Shown here one piece after another: positions 7,539 to 14,967 of a stretch of 64,000 nt of DNA. Position 1 is the stretch's first letter, and each line of letters begins with the position of its first letter. Below the pieces are notes generated by a model. That model was not told the DNA's origin and searched no databases. It saw only the letters and a list, made by a program, of their open reading frames with translations. The position numbers and the translations under genes are program-made. The stretch comes from an uncultured Eubacteriales bacterium (GTDB lineage Bacteria > Bacillota > Clostridia > Oscillospirales > Acutalibacteraceae): assembly GCA_934561055.1 (NCBI GenBank), contig CAKTFN010000008.1, positions 1 through 64,000 of the forward strand. Direction: 5' to 3'.

Positions 7539-8672
7539 TTACCACTTGTTTTCAACGTATTCGCAAAAAGCGTACATATCGTCAACAACAATTTTTGTTC
7601 CGTCGTCAAGAACAGCCGTACCGCTCCAGCGTCCGTGAACCTGATGGGAATGCATACGAAGAGCGTTGAGAACGTTGGTGTCGTTGTGATTATCAAACAT
7701 CGGCTTCATTGTGAAGTCGAACCTTCCGTCCTCGGAAACAAAGTGCCACGGTTCAAGATACTTATCCGGTTTCGGGAAGGTTTCAACGTCAACCGCACCG
7801 AACTTATGAGCTTTTCCGTCATAGAAAATGCAGGTTTCGGTTGCGTTGCTTTCGTCGCCGATTCCCCAAGTGATTTCAAAGCCGAAGATGTGCTTCTTTC
7901 CGTTTTCGTCGGTGAGATAGGTTGAACCGTTGCCCCAGTACCAGACAAGCTGATACGGCGTGTTGACTCTGCCCCAGTCAAGGCATGCGAAGGTGTCTTC
8001 CTTTGAAAATTCAAAGATTTGGTCGCCGAAGCGGAAAGTACCGCCGCACGGCATACAATTCTGTTTTGTGGTCATGAAAAAGCGGTCGGGGAAGCCTTTG
8101 AACGGAAGAACGGTTGTGATGTTTTCAAGTCCTTCGGGAATATCCATTGTGAAGTCGCAAACAACGTCCTTGCCCTTGGATTTTCCTTTGAAATAAAGGC
8201 TTCTTTCGGTTTCTCTCGTGTCGAATTCAAACTCCGCCTTACCGATTCCGGTAACGGTATATTTAACGTTATTGGGAACGTCGCCCTTCGGAGGAAGGGT
8301 ATACTTGTTTTTTCCGCCGACAAAAAGGGCGGTTGAGTTTGCGATTGTTCCGCCGGCGAGCTTTTTGCTTTTTTCGGGGTCGGTGATATCCATGATTACG
8401 GCCGAAACATAGCCGCCGAACGAGATGTTCGCAAAGCTTATCTGAACCATATATTTGCCGTTGCTGATTTGATAAAAGTCCCATTCCTTTGAGCGCATGG
8501 GGTGCTTCACCTTTTTGTTGTCATAGGTAAAAAGCATATGCCTTGCCCAGCCCGGAGCGAGGAGCGTTCCGTCGTCGGAAAGGAGAGGGGTCTCTTCGGT
8601 GTACTCTTTTTGCTTGCTCTTAACTTCTCCCTTGAGCCATGAGGGGTATGTACGTTTGAGTTCTGTTGCCAT
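7539..8672 (-). CDS. DUF2804 family protein
   Basis: A 377-residue soluble protein that matches the DUF2804 family along its length: an N-terminal TPLLSDDGTLLAPGWARH block, FMTTKQNCMPCGGTF near the middle, and DWGRVNTPYQLVWYWGNGS and FGFEITWGIGDES blocks in the C-terminal half. The fold is thought to be a lipocalin-like double barrel; the function is not established. There is no signal peptide. AAAGGAGG lies 11 bp ahead of the ATG. It is monocistronic, with a strong promoter upstream. The Cys-Met-Pro-Cys motif could bind a metal or be redox active, which is only a guess. Confidence 0.85.
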   Translation of the reverse strand: MATELKRTYPSWLKGEVKSKQKEYTEETPLLSDDGTLLAPGWARHMLFTYDNKKVKHPMRSKEWDFYQISNGKYMVQISFANISFGGYVSAVIMDITDPEKSKKLAGGTIANSTALFVGGKNKYTLPPKGDVPNNVKYTVTGIGKAEFEFDTRETERSLYFKGKSKGKDVVCDFTMDIPEGLENITTVLPFKGFPDRFFMTTKQNCMPCGGTFRFGDQIFEFSKEDTFACLDWGRVNTPYQLVWYWGNGSTYLTDENGKKHIFGFEITWGIGDESNATETCIFYDGKAHKFGAVDVETFPKPDKYLEPWHFVSEDGRFDFTMKPMFDNHNDTNVLNALRMHSHQVHGRWSGTAVLDDGTKIVVDDMYAFCEYVENKW

Positions 8673-8715
8673 TTCGTTTTTCCTCCTTTTGCGATTGCTC
8701 GCATTATACTATATA

Positions 8716-8744
8716 ATTATAGCAAGACGGCGATAATATTGCAA
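8716..8744 (-). promoter_or_regulatory. Promoter of the DUF2804 gene
   Basis: On the minus strand TTGCAA (8739-8744) and TATAAT (8716-8721) are 17 bp apart. A second TATAAT-like box follows near 8702-8710. Confidence 0.65.
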
Positions 8745-8832
8745 TAAGAATAAGGTTTTTTAAAAAATAAAAAAGAAAAAGAGCCGAAATTCTCAACAGC
8801 TTATAATTACATATCAACCAAAACTGGAACAG

Positions 8833-8860
8833 CCGCAGCCCGAAAAGCTGCGGTTTTTGT
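8833..8860 (+). terminator. Orphan plus-strand terminator
   Basis: CCGCAGC pairs with GCTGCGG, followed by TTTTTGTTTT. No plus-strand gene precedes it within 1.7 kb, since the DUF2804 gene runs the other way. It could insulate rplU from antisense transcription or end a short unannotated RNA. I see no good promoter for such an RNA between 8745 and 8832. Confidence 0.6.
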
Positions 8861-8907
8861 TTTGCGTTATAGAACAAAAACTTTGCAAAATAAACCATCC
8901 AAAACCG

Positions 8908-8936
8908 TTGACAAAGGGAAAAATATCTGATATAAT
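8908..8936 (+). promoter_or_regulatory. Promoter of the rplU-prp-rpmA operon
   Basis: Perfect TTGACA (8908-8913) and perfect TATAAT (8931-8936) with a 17-bp spacer, as expected for a ribosomal protein operon. Confidence 0.85.
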
Positions 8937-8942
8937 CGGTCA

Positions 8943-9021
8943 TACCGCATGTAATGGGCGGCTCTGTGCCACAAGCAGTTCCCTGCGCCCGAAGCAGCGA
9001 GTCCATAATAAAGGAATGAAA
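8943..9021 (+). ncRNA. Probable ribosomal protein L21 leader
   Basis: The untranslated leader of rplU can fold into a compact structure. ATGG (8954-8957) pairs with CCAT (9003-9006), and GGGC (8956-8959) with GCCC (8987-8990), enclosing hairpins GGC/GCC and GCAG/CTGC. Position and multi-helix form agree with the L21 leader family, in which L21 is thought to repress its own operon by binding the leader. The family assignment rests on context plus folding by eye. Confidence 0.55.
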
Positions 9022-9025
9022 GAAA

Positions 9026-9340
9026 ATGTACGCAATTATCCAGACCGGCGGAAAGCAGTACAAGGTCTCAGTCGGAGACGAGATCTTCGTTGAAAAGCTT
9101 GACGCACAAGCAGACGATGAAATCACCATCGGTGAAGTTGTTGCAGTTTCGGCTGACGACGCTTCAATCAAAGTCGGCGCACCTTTCGTGGAGGGCGCAA
9201 CCGTCAGCGCAAAGGTTATGAAGAACGGCAAGTCAAAGAAAGTTGTTGTCTTCACCTATAAGGCAAAGAAAAACGCAAAGCGCAAGATGGGTCACAGACA
9301 GCCTTACACAAAGCTTCAGATCACAGCAATCAACGCCTGA
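9026..9340 (+). CDS. rplU: 50S ribosomal protein L21
   Basis: A 104-residue L21, a component of the large ribosomal subunit that contacts 23S rRNA and L20. The N-terminal [14 protein letters not shown] and the C-terminal [15 protein letters not shown] blocks are diagnostic. AAAGGAATG precedes the start. It is the first gene of the rplU-prp-rpmA operon; prp starts 2 bp after its stop codon. Codon choice (AAG, GGC, CTT/CTC) is more biased than in neighbouring genes, as expected for high expression. Confidence 0.98.
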   Translation: MYAIIQTGGKQYKVSVGDEIFVEKLDAQADDEITIGEVVAVSADDASIKVGAPFVEGATVSAKVMKNGKSKKVVVFTYKAKKNAKRKMGHRQPYTKLQITAINA

Positions 9341-9342
9341 GA

Positions 9343-9675
9343 ATGATTCTTGCAAAATTTCTTTCGACTGAAGACGAAACAATCTTCGGCTTTGAGATAA
9401 GCGGTCACAGCAGATACCGTGCAAGGGGAAAGGACATCGTTTGTGCGAGCGTTTCTTCCTGTTCTTACATGGTTGCGAACACCGTTACCGATATTTATAA
9501 AATCGACGCCGAAATTGACGTTGAACAGGAAAGCGGTTTCCTGAGTCTTTCGGTTCCGATTTCCCGTGCAAACGAGCTTCAGCCTCTTTTTGAAGGCTTC
9601 AGGCTTCATCTCGAAGCCCTTTCGGAAGAATACAGGAAATATTTGAAGGTTGAAAACGAAACTATTCACAAATAA
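9343..9675 (+). CDS. prp: Ribosomal-processing cysteine protease Prp
   Basis: A 110-residue protease of the Prp (YsxB) family, which removes the N-terminal extension of L27 in Firmicutes that carry one. The catalytic pair is visible: His in EISGHSRY near residue 22 and Cys in DIVCASVSS near residue 34. Its place between rplU and rpmA is the canonical one, and the L27 encoded next carries the matching extension, so substrate and enzyme are both present. It starts 2 bp after the rplU stop codon, suggesting coupled translation. Confidence 0.95.
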   Translation: MILAKFLSTEDETIFGFEISGHSRYRARGKDIVCASVSSCSYMVANTVTDIYKIDAEIDVEQESGFLSLSVPISRANELQPLFEGFRLHLEALSEEYRKYLKVENETIHK

Positions 9676-9693
9676 CACGGAGGTGCAAACACA

Positions 9694-9978
9694 ATGCTTA
9701 AAATCAACATTCAGTTGTTCGCTCATAAAAAAGGTATGGGTTCAACCCGTAACGGCCGTGACTCCGAATCAAAAAGACTCGGCGTTAAGCGTGCTGACGG
9801 ACAGTTCGTTCTTGCAGGCAACATCCTTGTAAGACAGCGCGGAACTCACATTCATCCGGGCAACGGCGTAGGCAAGGGTTCGGACGACACCCTTTTCGCT
9901 CTCGTTGACGGAAAGGTTAAGTTTGAGCGTTACGGCAAGAGCCGCAAAAAAGTCAGCGTTTATGCTGTTGAACAGTAA
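9694..9978 (+). CDS. rpmA: 50S ribosomal protein L27 with cleavable extension
   Basis: A 94-residue L27. The mature protein begins at [15 protein letters not shown] after a short extension, MLKINIQLF, which matches the Prp recognition form (L.....QLFA before HKKG). L27's mature N-terminus reaches the peptidyl transferase centre, so removal of the extension is required for function in organisms that have it. The downstream [13 protein letters not shown] and [16 protein letters not shown] blocks are typical. ACGGAGGTG precedes the ATG. obgE, which often follows rpmA, is absent; a terminator comes next. Confidence 0.97.
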   Translation: MLKINIQLFAHKKGMGSTRNGRDSESKRLGVKRADGQFVLAGNILVRQRGTHIHPGNGVGKGSDDTLFALVDGKVKFERYGKSRKKVSVYAVEQ

Positions 9979-9994
9979 TTTTATCGTTTATTCA

Positions 9995-10025
9995 AAAGCT
10001 GCCGCTTTTTGCGGCGGCTTTTTTC
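9995..10025 (+). terminator. Terminator of the rplU operon
   Basis: AAGC-T-GCCGC pairs with GCGGC-G-GCTT around a T-rich loop and is followed by a T run. Confidence 0.85.
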
Positions 10026-10100
10026 GTCTTGTGGTAGCCGTTTGAAAAGCGTGGAGGGACTTTTTGGAGAACCAGATTTTAAATAATTTTTCAAAAACTG

Positions 10101-10129
10101 TTGACATTTGGCAGATTTTGCTTTATAGT
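10101..10129 (+). promoter_or_regulatory. Promoter of the potABCD leader
   Basis: TTGACA (10101-10106) and TATAGT (10124-10129) with a 17-bp spacer. The predicted start site is about 10134-10137, about 255 nt ahead of potA. Confidence 0.75.
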
Positions 10130-10132
10130 GTT

Positions 10133-10281
10133 AGCGATGAATTCTTACGGCTTTTCAAAAACCGTTAATATGAAGTTCACCGTATGTTTTGTAGGTGCTT
10201 TTCGGCATCGCTTAATATACCCGTGGTAACCGACGAGGGAACACGTCCGTCAGGCGGAAGTTCTCACGGCGGTATTTTTTT
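10133..10281 (+). ncRNA. Unclassified structured leader RNA of potABCD
   Basis: The leader can form a three-way junction. AGCGATG (10133-10139) pairs perfectly with CATCGCT (10206-10212) and encloses a hairpin ACGG (10147-10150)/CCGT (10162-10165) and a hairpin CACC (10179-10182)/GGTG (10194-10197). A long second stem follows: ATACC and CGTG (10217-10225) pair with CACG and GGTAT (10265-10275), capped by nested GAAC/GTTC and TCCG/CGGA, then seven T. The second stem looks like an intrinsic terminator. The layout resembles an aptamer plus expression platform, or a small RNA. I cannot match it to a named riboswitch. AAAAACCG near 10157-10164 could pair with the terminator's 3' side CGGTATTTTT. 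Confidence 0.5.
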
Positions 10282-10308
10282 ACCAAAAAACGGCTTTTCG
10301 GAGAATTC

Positions 10309-10443
10309 ATGATTACCTTAATTCGAGCGCGTATGGCACATTTTAAAAAATCTCAACCGTGCTATGCAGGGAAAGGGGTCTGTATCGATAATGGAAGACA
10401 ACTCAACAATCATCTCACTCAGAGGAATTTCCAAAACTTTTGA
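10309..10443 (+). CDS. Candidate 44-aa leader ORF overlapping potA
   Basis: An ATG at 10309 with GGAG at 10300-10303 opens a 44-codon frame ([16 protein letters not shown]...) that ends at 10443, out of frame with and 53 nt inside potA. It is basic and resembles no family I know. Its only support is the ribosome binding site and its position between the leader hairpin and potA; it could couple or repress potA translation. It may equally be chance. Confidence 0.25.
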   Translation: MITLIRARMAHFKKSQPCYAGKGVCIDNGRQLNNHLTQRNFQNF

Positions 10444-11515
10444 CGACGAGGTTATTCTTGACAACATTGATCTCGACATCAAAGACAAGGAGTTCATCAC
10501 GTTCCTCGGACCGTCAGGCTGCGGAAAAACAACAATGCTAAGAATTATTGCGGGCTTTCTTGAAGCCGACAGCGGAAAGGTCATGTTTGAAGGGAAGGAC
10601 ATCAACAACCTTCCGCCGCACAAACGTCAGGTTAACACAATCTTTCAGCGATACCAGCTTTTCCCTCATTTGAACGTTTATGAAAACGTTGCGTTCGGTC
10701 TTCGCAACAAGCGCATGAAGGAGAAGGAAATCAGCAAAAAGGTTGAAGAAATGCTCTCGCTCGTCAACCTCAAAGGCTTTCAGAGAAGAAACGTTGCCTC
10801 GCTTTCCGGCGGACAGCAGCAGAGAGTTGCAATCGCCCGTGCGCTTGCCGTTGAACCGAGGGTTCTTCTTCTTGACGAACCGCTTGCCGCTCTCGATCTG
10901 AAACTGCGAAAAGATATGCAGGTTGAACTCAAGAACATTCAGAAACGTCTCGGAATCACCTTCATTTTCGTTACCCACGATCAGCAGGAAGCGCTTTCAA
11001 TGTCCGACCGTGTTGTTGTTATGAACGAAGGACAAATCCAACAGATCGGAACGCCGCTTGATATATACAATGAGCCGAAAAACGCTTTTGTTGCCGATTT
11101 CATCGGCGAAAGCAACATTCTTGACGGCATCATGCTCGACGACTTTAAAGCGAAGTTTTCCGGCGCTGTTTTCCAGTGTCTTGACAAAGGCTTTGCCGTC
11201 AACGAATCGGTCGATATCGTTATCCGTCCGGAAGACGTTGACGTTGTTCCCGTGAAGGAGGGCGCAATCCTCGGAACGATTACTTCCAACACCTTCAAGG
11301 GCGTTCACTTTGAAATGATTGTTGACATTCAAAACTTCAAATGGATGATTCAGACGACCGATTATTATCCCGTCGGAACGAAAATCGGAATTGAAATTGA
11401 ACCAGACGCAATCCATGTTATGAAGAAAAGCAAATATTCCGGAATGTTCGGCGATTACAGCTCATTCAGTGACGAACTTGAAAAGCTTTCCGATCTCACC
11501 GAAGAGGAGGATTGA
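10391..11515 (+). CDS. potA: Spermidine/putrescine ABC transporter ATPase PotA
   Basis: A 374-residue ABC ATPase that powers polyamine uptake. Walker [10 protein letters not shown] lies near residue 42, followed by the Q-loop, the signature LSGGQQQR, Walker [13 protein letters not shown] and the switch histidine in VTHDQ. The C-terminal third is a TOBE/MOP-like regulatory domain ([10 protein letters not shown] block). The ATG at 10391 is preferred because AAAGGGG lies about 14 nt ahead; an earlier in-frame ATG lacks a site. It is first in potABCD, and the order A-B-C-D with 2- to 4-bp junctions is the classical operon. Spermidine or putrescine preference cannot be read from the sequence. Confidence 0.95.
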   Translation: MEDNSTIISLRGISKTFDDEVILDNIDLDIKDKEFITFLGPSGCGKTTMLRIIAGFLEADSGKVMFEGKDINNLPPHKRQVNTIFQRYQLFPHLNVYENVAFGLRNKRMKEKEISKKVEEMLSLVNLKGFQRRNVASLSGGQQQRVAIARALAVEPRVLLLDEPLAALDLKLRKDMQVELKNIQKRLGITFIFVTHDQQEALSMSDRVVVMNEGQIQQIGTPLDIYNEPKNAFVADFIGESNILDGIMLDDFKAKFSGAVFQCLDKGFAVNESVDIVIRPEDVDVVPVKEGAILGTITSNTFKGVHFEMIVDIQNFKWMIQTTDYYPVGTKIGIEIEPDAIHVMKKSKYSGMFGDYSSFSDELEKLSDLTEEED

Positions 11516-11517
11516 CG

Positions 11518-12345
11518 ATGAACAAAACTTCTCTGACGAAAAAGGTTGTTGCGGCTCCGTATATGCTTTGGGCGGCGATTTTCATTGTGGTTCCCTTGAT
11601 TTTCGTTGTCTATTATTCACTGACGGACGCAAGCGGAAACTTCTCGCTTGAATATATCAAAGACATAGGCCATTACGGCGACATCATGCTCAACTCGATT
11701 TGGCTCGGCTTTATCGCAACGATAATCAGCCTTGTCATCGCTTATCCGCTTGCTTATATTATGGCAAGAAGTTCGCTGAATGTTCAGCGGACGATGATGA
11801 TGCTCGTCATGCTTCCGATGTGGATGAATCTTCTCATCAGAACTTACTCGCTGATGATTCTTCTTCAGGACACGGGAATCATCAATTCCGCACTTAATGC
11901 GCTTCATCTTCCGAGCGTAAAAATGATAAATACGGACGGCGCAGTCATTCTCGGAATGGTTTATAACTACATTCCGTATATGATTCTTCCGCTTTACTCA
12001 ATCATGGCGAAGCTTGACCACGGACTCATTGAGGCGGCGGAAGACCTCGGCGCAAACAAGCTTGCCGTTCTCGGAAAAATTGTTCTTCCGTTGAGCCTTC
12101 CGGGAATCGCTTCGGGCTTTACAATGGTTTTTGTTCCGTCGGTTTCAACGTTTTATATTTCAAAAAAACTCGGAGGCAACACTGTTTCCCTTATCGGAGA
12201 TATTATCGAAATGCAGTTCAAATCGTCGAACAACTATAACCTCGGTGCAGCGCTTTCGCTCGTTTTGATGTTCCTTATTATAATCTGCATGGCGGTAATG
12301 AACCGCTTCACTTCTGATGACGATGACGGAGGTGTTCTGATATGA
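11518..12345 (+). CDS. potB: Spermidine/putrescine permease PotB
   Basis: A 275-residue inner component of the polyamine importer with six predicted transmembrane helices and the binding-protein-dependent transport (EAA) loop EAAEDLGANKLAVLGKIVLP near residues 180-199, which docks onto PotA. The ATG at 11518 lies 7 nt after GAGGAGG; a TTG two codons upstream overlaps the potA stop too closely to that site. It overlaps potC by 4 bp. Confidence 0.94.
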   Translation: MNKTSLTKKVVAAPYMLWAAIFIVVPLIFVVYYSLTDASGNFSLEYIKDIGHYGDIMLNSIWLGFIATIISLVIAYPLAYIMARSSLNVQRTMMMLVMLPMWMNLLIRTYSLMILLQDTGIINSALNALHLPSVKMINTDGAVILGMVYNYIPYMILPLYSIMAKLDHGLIEAAEDLGANKLAVLGKIVLPLSLPGIASGFTMVFVPSVSTFYISKKLGGNTVSLIGDIIEMQFKSSNNYNLGAALSLVLMFLIIICMAVMNRFTSDDDDGGVLI

Positions 12346-13178
12346 AAACAAAAATGTCTCCTGCGGCAAAGATTTATGTTGCTCTCATCATGATTTTCCT
12401 TTATGCACCGATTCTTGTAATGATTTTCTTTTCGTTCAACTCATCGGTCAGCACGAGCGTTTTTGCCGGCTTTTCAACCCGTTGGTACAGTTCCCTCCTT
12501 CATGACGAAGGAACGATGAAGGCTGTCGGAAACACGCTCATTCTTGCCGTTTCCTCCTCGCTGATTGCAACGGTTATGGGTACCGCCGCGGCGGTCGGAA
12601 TCAATGCAATGAAGAGGAAATGGGTGAAGCGTGCAACAATGAGCGTGACGAACATTCCGATGATGAACCCGGAAATCGTCACCGGTATTTCGATGATGCT
12701 TCTCTTTGTTTTTGTCGGAAAGCTTCTCGGAGTAACCGACGCTCTCGGCTTTACAACGATGCTTATCGCTCACGTCACTTTCAACCTTCCTTACGTCATT
12801 CTTTCGGTTCTTCCGAAGCTTCGCCAGATGGATCCCCGTCTTCCGGAGGCGGCAATGGATCTCGGCTGCACGCCGGTTCGGGCGTTCTTCAAAGTTACGC
12901 TTCCGTCAATCATGACGGGAATCACGTCAGGCCTCATGATGTCGTTCACGCTTTCGCTTGACGATTTCGTAATCAGTTATTTTACGCAGGGTCCGTCGTT
13001 TGAAACGCTCCCGATCCGCATTTTCTCAATGACGAAAAAGCGTGTAACTCCGGATATGTATGCGCTTTCGACAATCATTTTTGCAACTATTCTTCTCCTT
13101 CTTCTCGCATTGAATCTTTCTCAGATTCACGGAGAGAAAAAGCTTAAAAACAAGCTTGACAGGGAGGTGCGTGAATGA
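12342..13178 (+). CDS. potC: Spermidine/putrescine permease PotC
   Basis: A 278-residue second permease subunit with about six transmembrane helices. Its EAA loop, EAAMDLGCTPVRAFFKVTLP, lies near residues 165-184. The start ATG overlaps the potB stop in an ATGA junction, indicating coupled translation. The C-terminus is charged and cytoplasmic. Together PotB and PotC form the membrane channel for substrate delivered by PotD. Confidence 0.94.
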   Translation: MKTKMSPAAKIYVALIMIFLYAPILVMIFFSFNSSVSTSVFAGFSTRWYSSLLHDEGTMKAVGNTLILAVSSSLIATVMGTAAAVGINAMKRKWVKRATMSVTNIPMMNPEIVTGISMMLLFVFVGKLLGVTDALGFTTMLIAHVTFNLPYVILSVLPKLRQMDPRLPEAAMDLGCTPVRAFFKVTLPSIMTGITSGLMMSFTLSLDDFVISYFTQGPSFETLPIRIFSMTKKRVTPDMYALSTIIFATILLLLLALNLSQIHGEKKLKNKLDREVRE

Positions 13179-14401
13179 TGAAGAAAAAAATTCTTTTTGT
13201 GCTTTCTTTTGCGTTTCTTGTGTGCGCACTTTCGCTTTCCTGCTTTGCGTATGAGCACGAGGATTATTACAAAGGCGCCAAAAAAGGCGAGGTACTCAAT
13301 GTTTTCAACTGGGGCGAATATATCAGCGATACCTACGAGGACGGAATGCTTGACGTTAACAAGGAGTTTGAAAAGCTCACCGGAATCAAGGTCAATTACG
13401 TCACCTACGAAAGCAATGAGGATATGTACGCAAAAATCAAAAACGGCGGCGCGGGTTATGATATTGTCATTCCGTCGGATTATATGATCGGCCGTATGAT
13501 TGAGGAAAACCTTCTTCAAAAGTTCGACGTGAAGAGCCTTCCGAATTATCATTATATCGACGAAAAATACAAAGGAATGTATTACGACGAGAACGACGAA
13601 TACAGCGTTCCTTATAACGTCGGAATGGTCGGCCTCATTTATAACACAAAAATGGTTGACGAAACACCCGACAGCTGGAAAATCATGTGGGACGAAAAAT
13701 ACGCCGGAAAAATTCTCATGATTGACAATTCCCGCGACGCATTCGCAATTCCGCAGAAGATTCTCGGTTATTCGTTCAACTCGACCGACGAAAAGGAGCT
13801 TTCAGACGTTGCTCAAATGCTCATCGACCAAAAGCCGCTCCTTCAAGGCTACGTCATGGACGAAGTGTATAACAAAATGGAAAGCGGCGAAGCGGCGATG
13901 GTTCCGTATTACGTCGGAGATTTCATAACGATGCACGACGTCAATCCCGACCTTGCTTTCGTCTATCCGAAAGAGGGGGTCAACATTTTTGTTGACGCAA
14001 TGTGCATTCCGAAATGCGCTCAGAACGTTTCCGCCGCAATGAAGTATATCAACTTTCTTCTTGATCCGGAAATCGGTGTCTGCAACGCATGGTACATTGG
14101 TTACGCAAGTCCGAACACAGGCGTTGTGAACAATCCCGATTATGCGGATTACGCCGAAAACGAACTGCTTTACCCCGACGAAGAGCATATGCCCGATGTT
14201 GAATATTTTCAGAATCTTCCGCAGGAAACGCTTGAGCGTTTTGCGAACCTCTGGAACGAAATTAAGGTTGCCGGAAGCGATAATATCCATATCTATATCG
14301 GTTTTGCCGTTGTCGGTGTCTGCTTTGTCGGCTACCTGATTTATTCGGCCGTCAGAAAGAAAAAGCGTGAGTATTGGTACGATTTTCCGAAAACCGAGTG
14401 A
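13175..14401 (+). CDS. potD: Polyamine-binding protein PotD with C-terminal anchor
   Basis: A 408-residue extracellular solute-binding protein for polyamines. An N-terminal signal peptide (hydrophobic residues about 7-24) is followed by VLNVFNWGEYISD, the typical PotD opening, and by conserved IVIPSDYMIGRM and FVDAMCIPKCAQN blocks. Unusually, the mature C-terminus carries a transmembrane helix (YIGFAVVGVCFVGYLIYSAV) followed by a basic tail. No canonical lipobox is evident, since the Cys near residue 25 has Ser at -3. It is therefore probably tethered by its C-terminus rather than by lipid. The start overlaps the potC stop by 4 bp; a second ATG follows directly. Confidence 0.92.
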   Translation: MMKKKILFVLSFAFLVCALSLSCFAYEHEDYYKGAKKGEVLNVFNWGEYISDTYEDGMLDVNKEFEKLTGIKVNYVTYESNEDMYAKIKNGGAGYDIVIPSDYMIGRMIEENLLQKFDVKSLPNYHYIDEKYKGMYYDENDEYSVPYNVGMVGLIYNTKMVDETPDSWKIMWDEKYAGKILMIDNSRDAFAIPQKILGYSFNSTDEKELSDVAQMLIDQKPLLQGYVMDEVYNKMESGEAAMVPYYVGDFITMHDVNPDLAFVYPKEGVNIFVDAMCIPKCAQNVSAAMKYINFLLDPEIGVCNAWYIGYASPNTGVVNNPDYADYAENELLYPDEEHMPDVEYFQNLPQETLERFANLWNEIKVAGSDNIHIYIGFAVVGVCFVGYLIYSAVRKKKREYWYDFPKTE

Positions 14402-14412
14402 ATTTAAAAATG

Positions 14413-14447
14413 CGGCTGTCCCGAAAAAACGGGGCGGTCGTTTTTTT
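14413..14447 (+). terminator. Terminator of potABCD
   Basis: CGGCTGTCCCG pairs with CGGGGCGGTCG (with G-U pairs) around an A-rich loop, followed by seven T. Confidence 0.8.
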
Positions 14448-14476
14448 GTGCTTTACCACTTGCGGAAAAACAAGGC

Positions 14477-14505
14477 TTGATTTTTTCCCGTATCGGTGAT
14501 AGAAT
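14477..14505 (+). promoter_or_regulatory. Promoter of the DtxR/MntR-like gene
   Basis: TTGATT (14477-14482) and TAGAAT (14500-14505) are 17 bp apart, about 40 bp ahead of the start codon. Confidence 0.6.
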
Positions 14506-14543
14506 GAAAAAGATATTTATTCTTATCGAAAGGAGCGAGTTTA

Positions 14544-14906
14544 ATGCATTTGCAGGAATCGGGCGAAATGTATCTTGAAACGATCCTCATTCTTTCAAAG
14601 GAACAGACGAGGGTGCGTTCGCTTGATGTTGCGGATTACATGGGCTTTTCAAAGCCGAGCGTCAGCCGGGCCGTCGGACTTCTCAAAAGCGGCGGATATA
14701 TTATTGTTGACGGAAATGGATATATCACCCTGACCGACGAGGGAAGGAACATTGCCGAAAAAATCTATGAACGTCATACGGTTATGACCGACGTTCTTGT
14801 TCAACTCGGAGTCAGCAAAGAGATCGCTCTTGAGGATGCGTGCAAAATGGAACATGTCATCAGTGATGAATCGTTTGAAGCGATCAAGCGTCATATGAAA
14901 GGTTAA
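14544..14906 (+). CDS. DtxR/MntR-family metal-dependent regulator
   Basis: A 120-residue transcription factor with an N-terminal winged helix (about residues 1-70, SLDVADYMGFSKPSVSRAVGLL recognition region) and the dimerisation/metal domain. It lacks the SH3-like third domain, as does MntR. Putative metal ligands are the N-terminal Glu residues of ESGEMYLE, His in YERHTVM and the Cys-x-x-Glu-His set in CKMEHVIS. The Cys resembles iron-sensing DtxR rather than Mn-sensing MntR, so the metal is uncertain. It is monocistronic; no metal transporter is adjacent, so targets lie elsewhere. Confidence 0.88.
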   Translation: MHLQESGEMYLETILILSKEQTRVRSLDVADYMGFSKPSVSRAVGLLKSGGYIIVDGNGYITLTDEGRNIAEKIYERHTVMTDVLVQLGVSKEIALEDACKMEHVISDESFEAIKRHMKG

Positions 14907-14910
14907 AATA

Positions 14911-14950
14911 AAGGAGCTGTGACGAAGTTTTTTCGCCGCAGCTCCTTTTG
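14911..14950. terminator. Bidirectional terminator
   Basis: AAGGAGCTG pairs with CAGCTCCTT across a loop of about 20 nt, with T-rich flanks on both strands. It serves the DtxR-like gene and the converging metallophosphatase gene. Confidence 0.75.
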
Positions 14951-14967
14951 CTTTTTGAATTTAAAAA

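Noticed and set aside
8704..9255. 183-codon minus-strand open frame across the rplU promoter
   Set aside because: It covers the rplU promoter, leader and gene on the opposite strand, and the hydrophobic translation has no family resemblance.
10217..10281. T-box resemblance in the potABCD leader (GTGGTAACCG and a following terminator)
   Set aside because: The T-box core AGGGTGGNACCGCG is not matched well, there is no room for Stem I, and the downstream genes are polyamine transporters.
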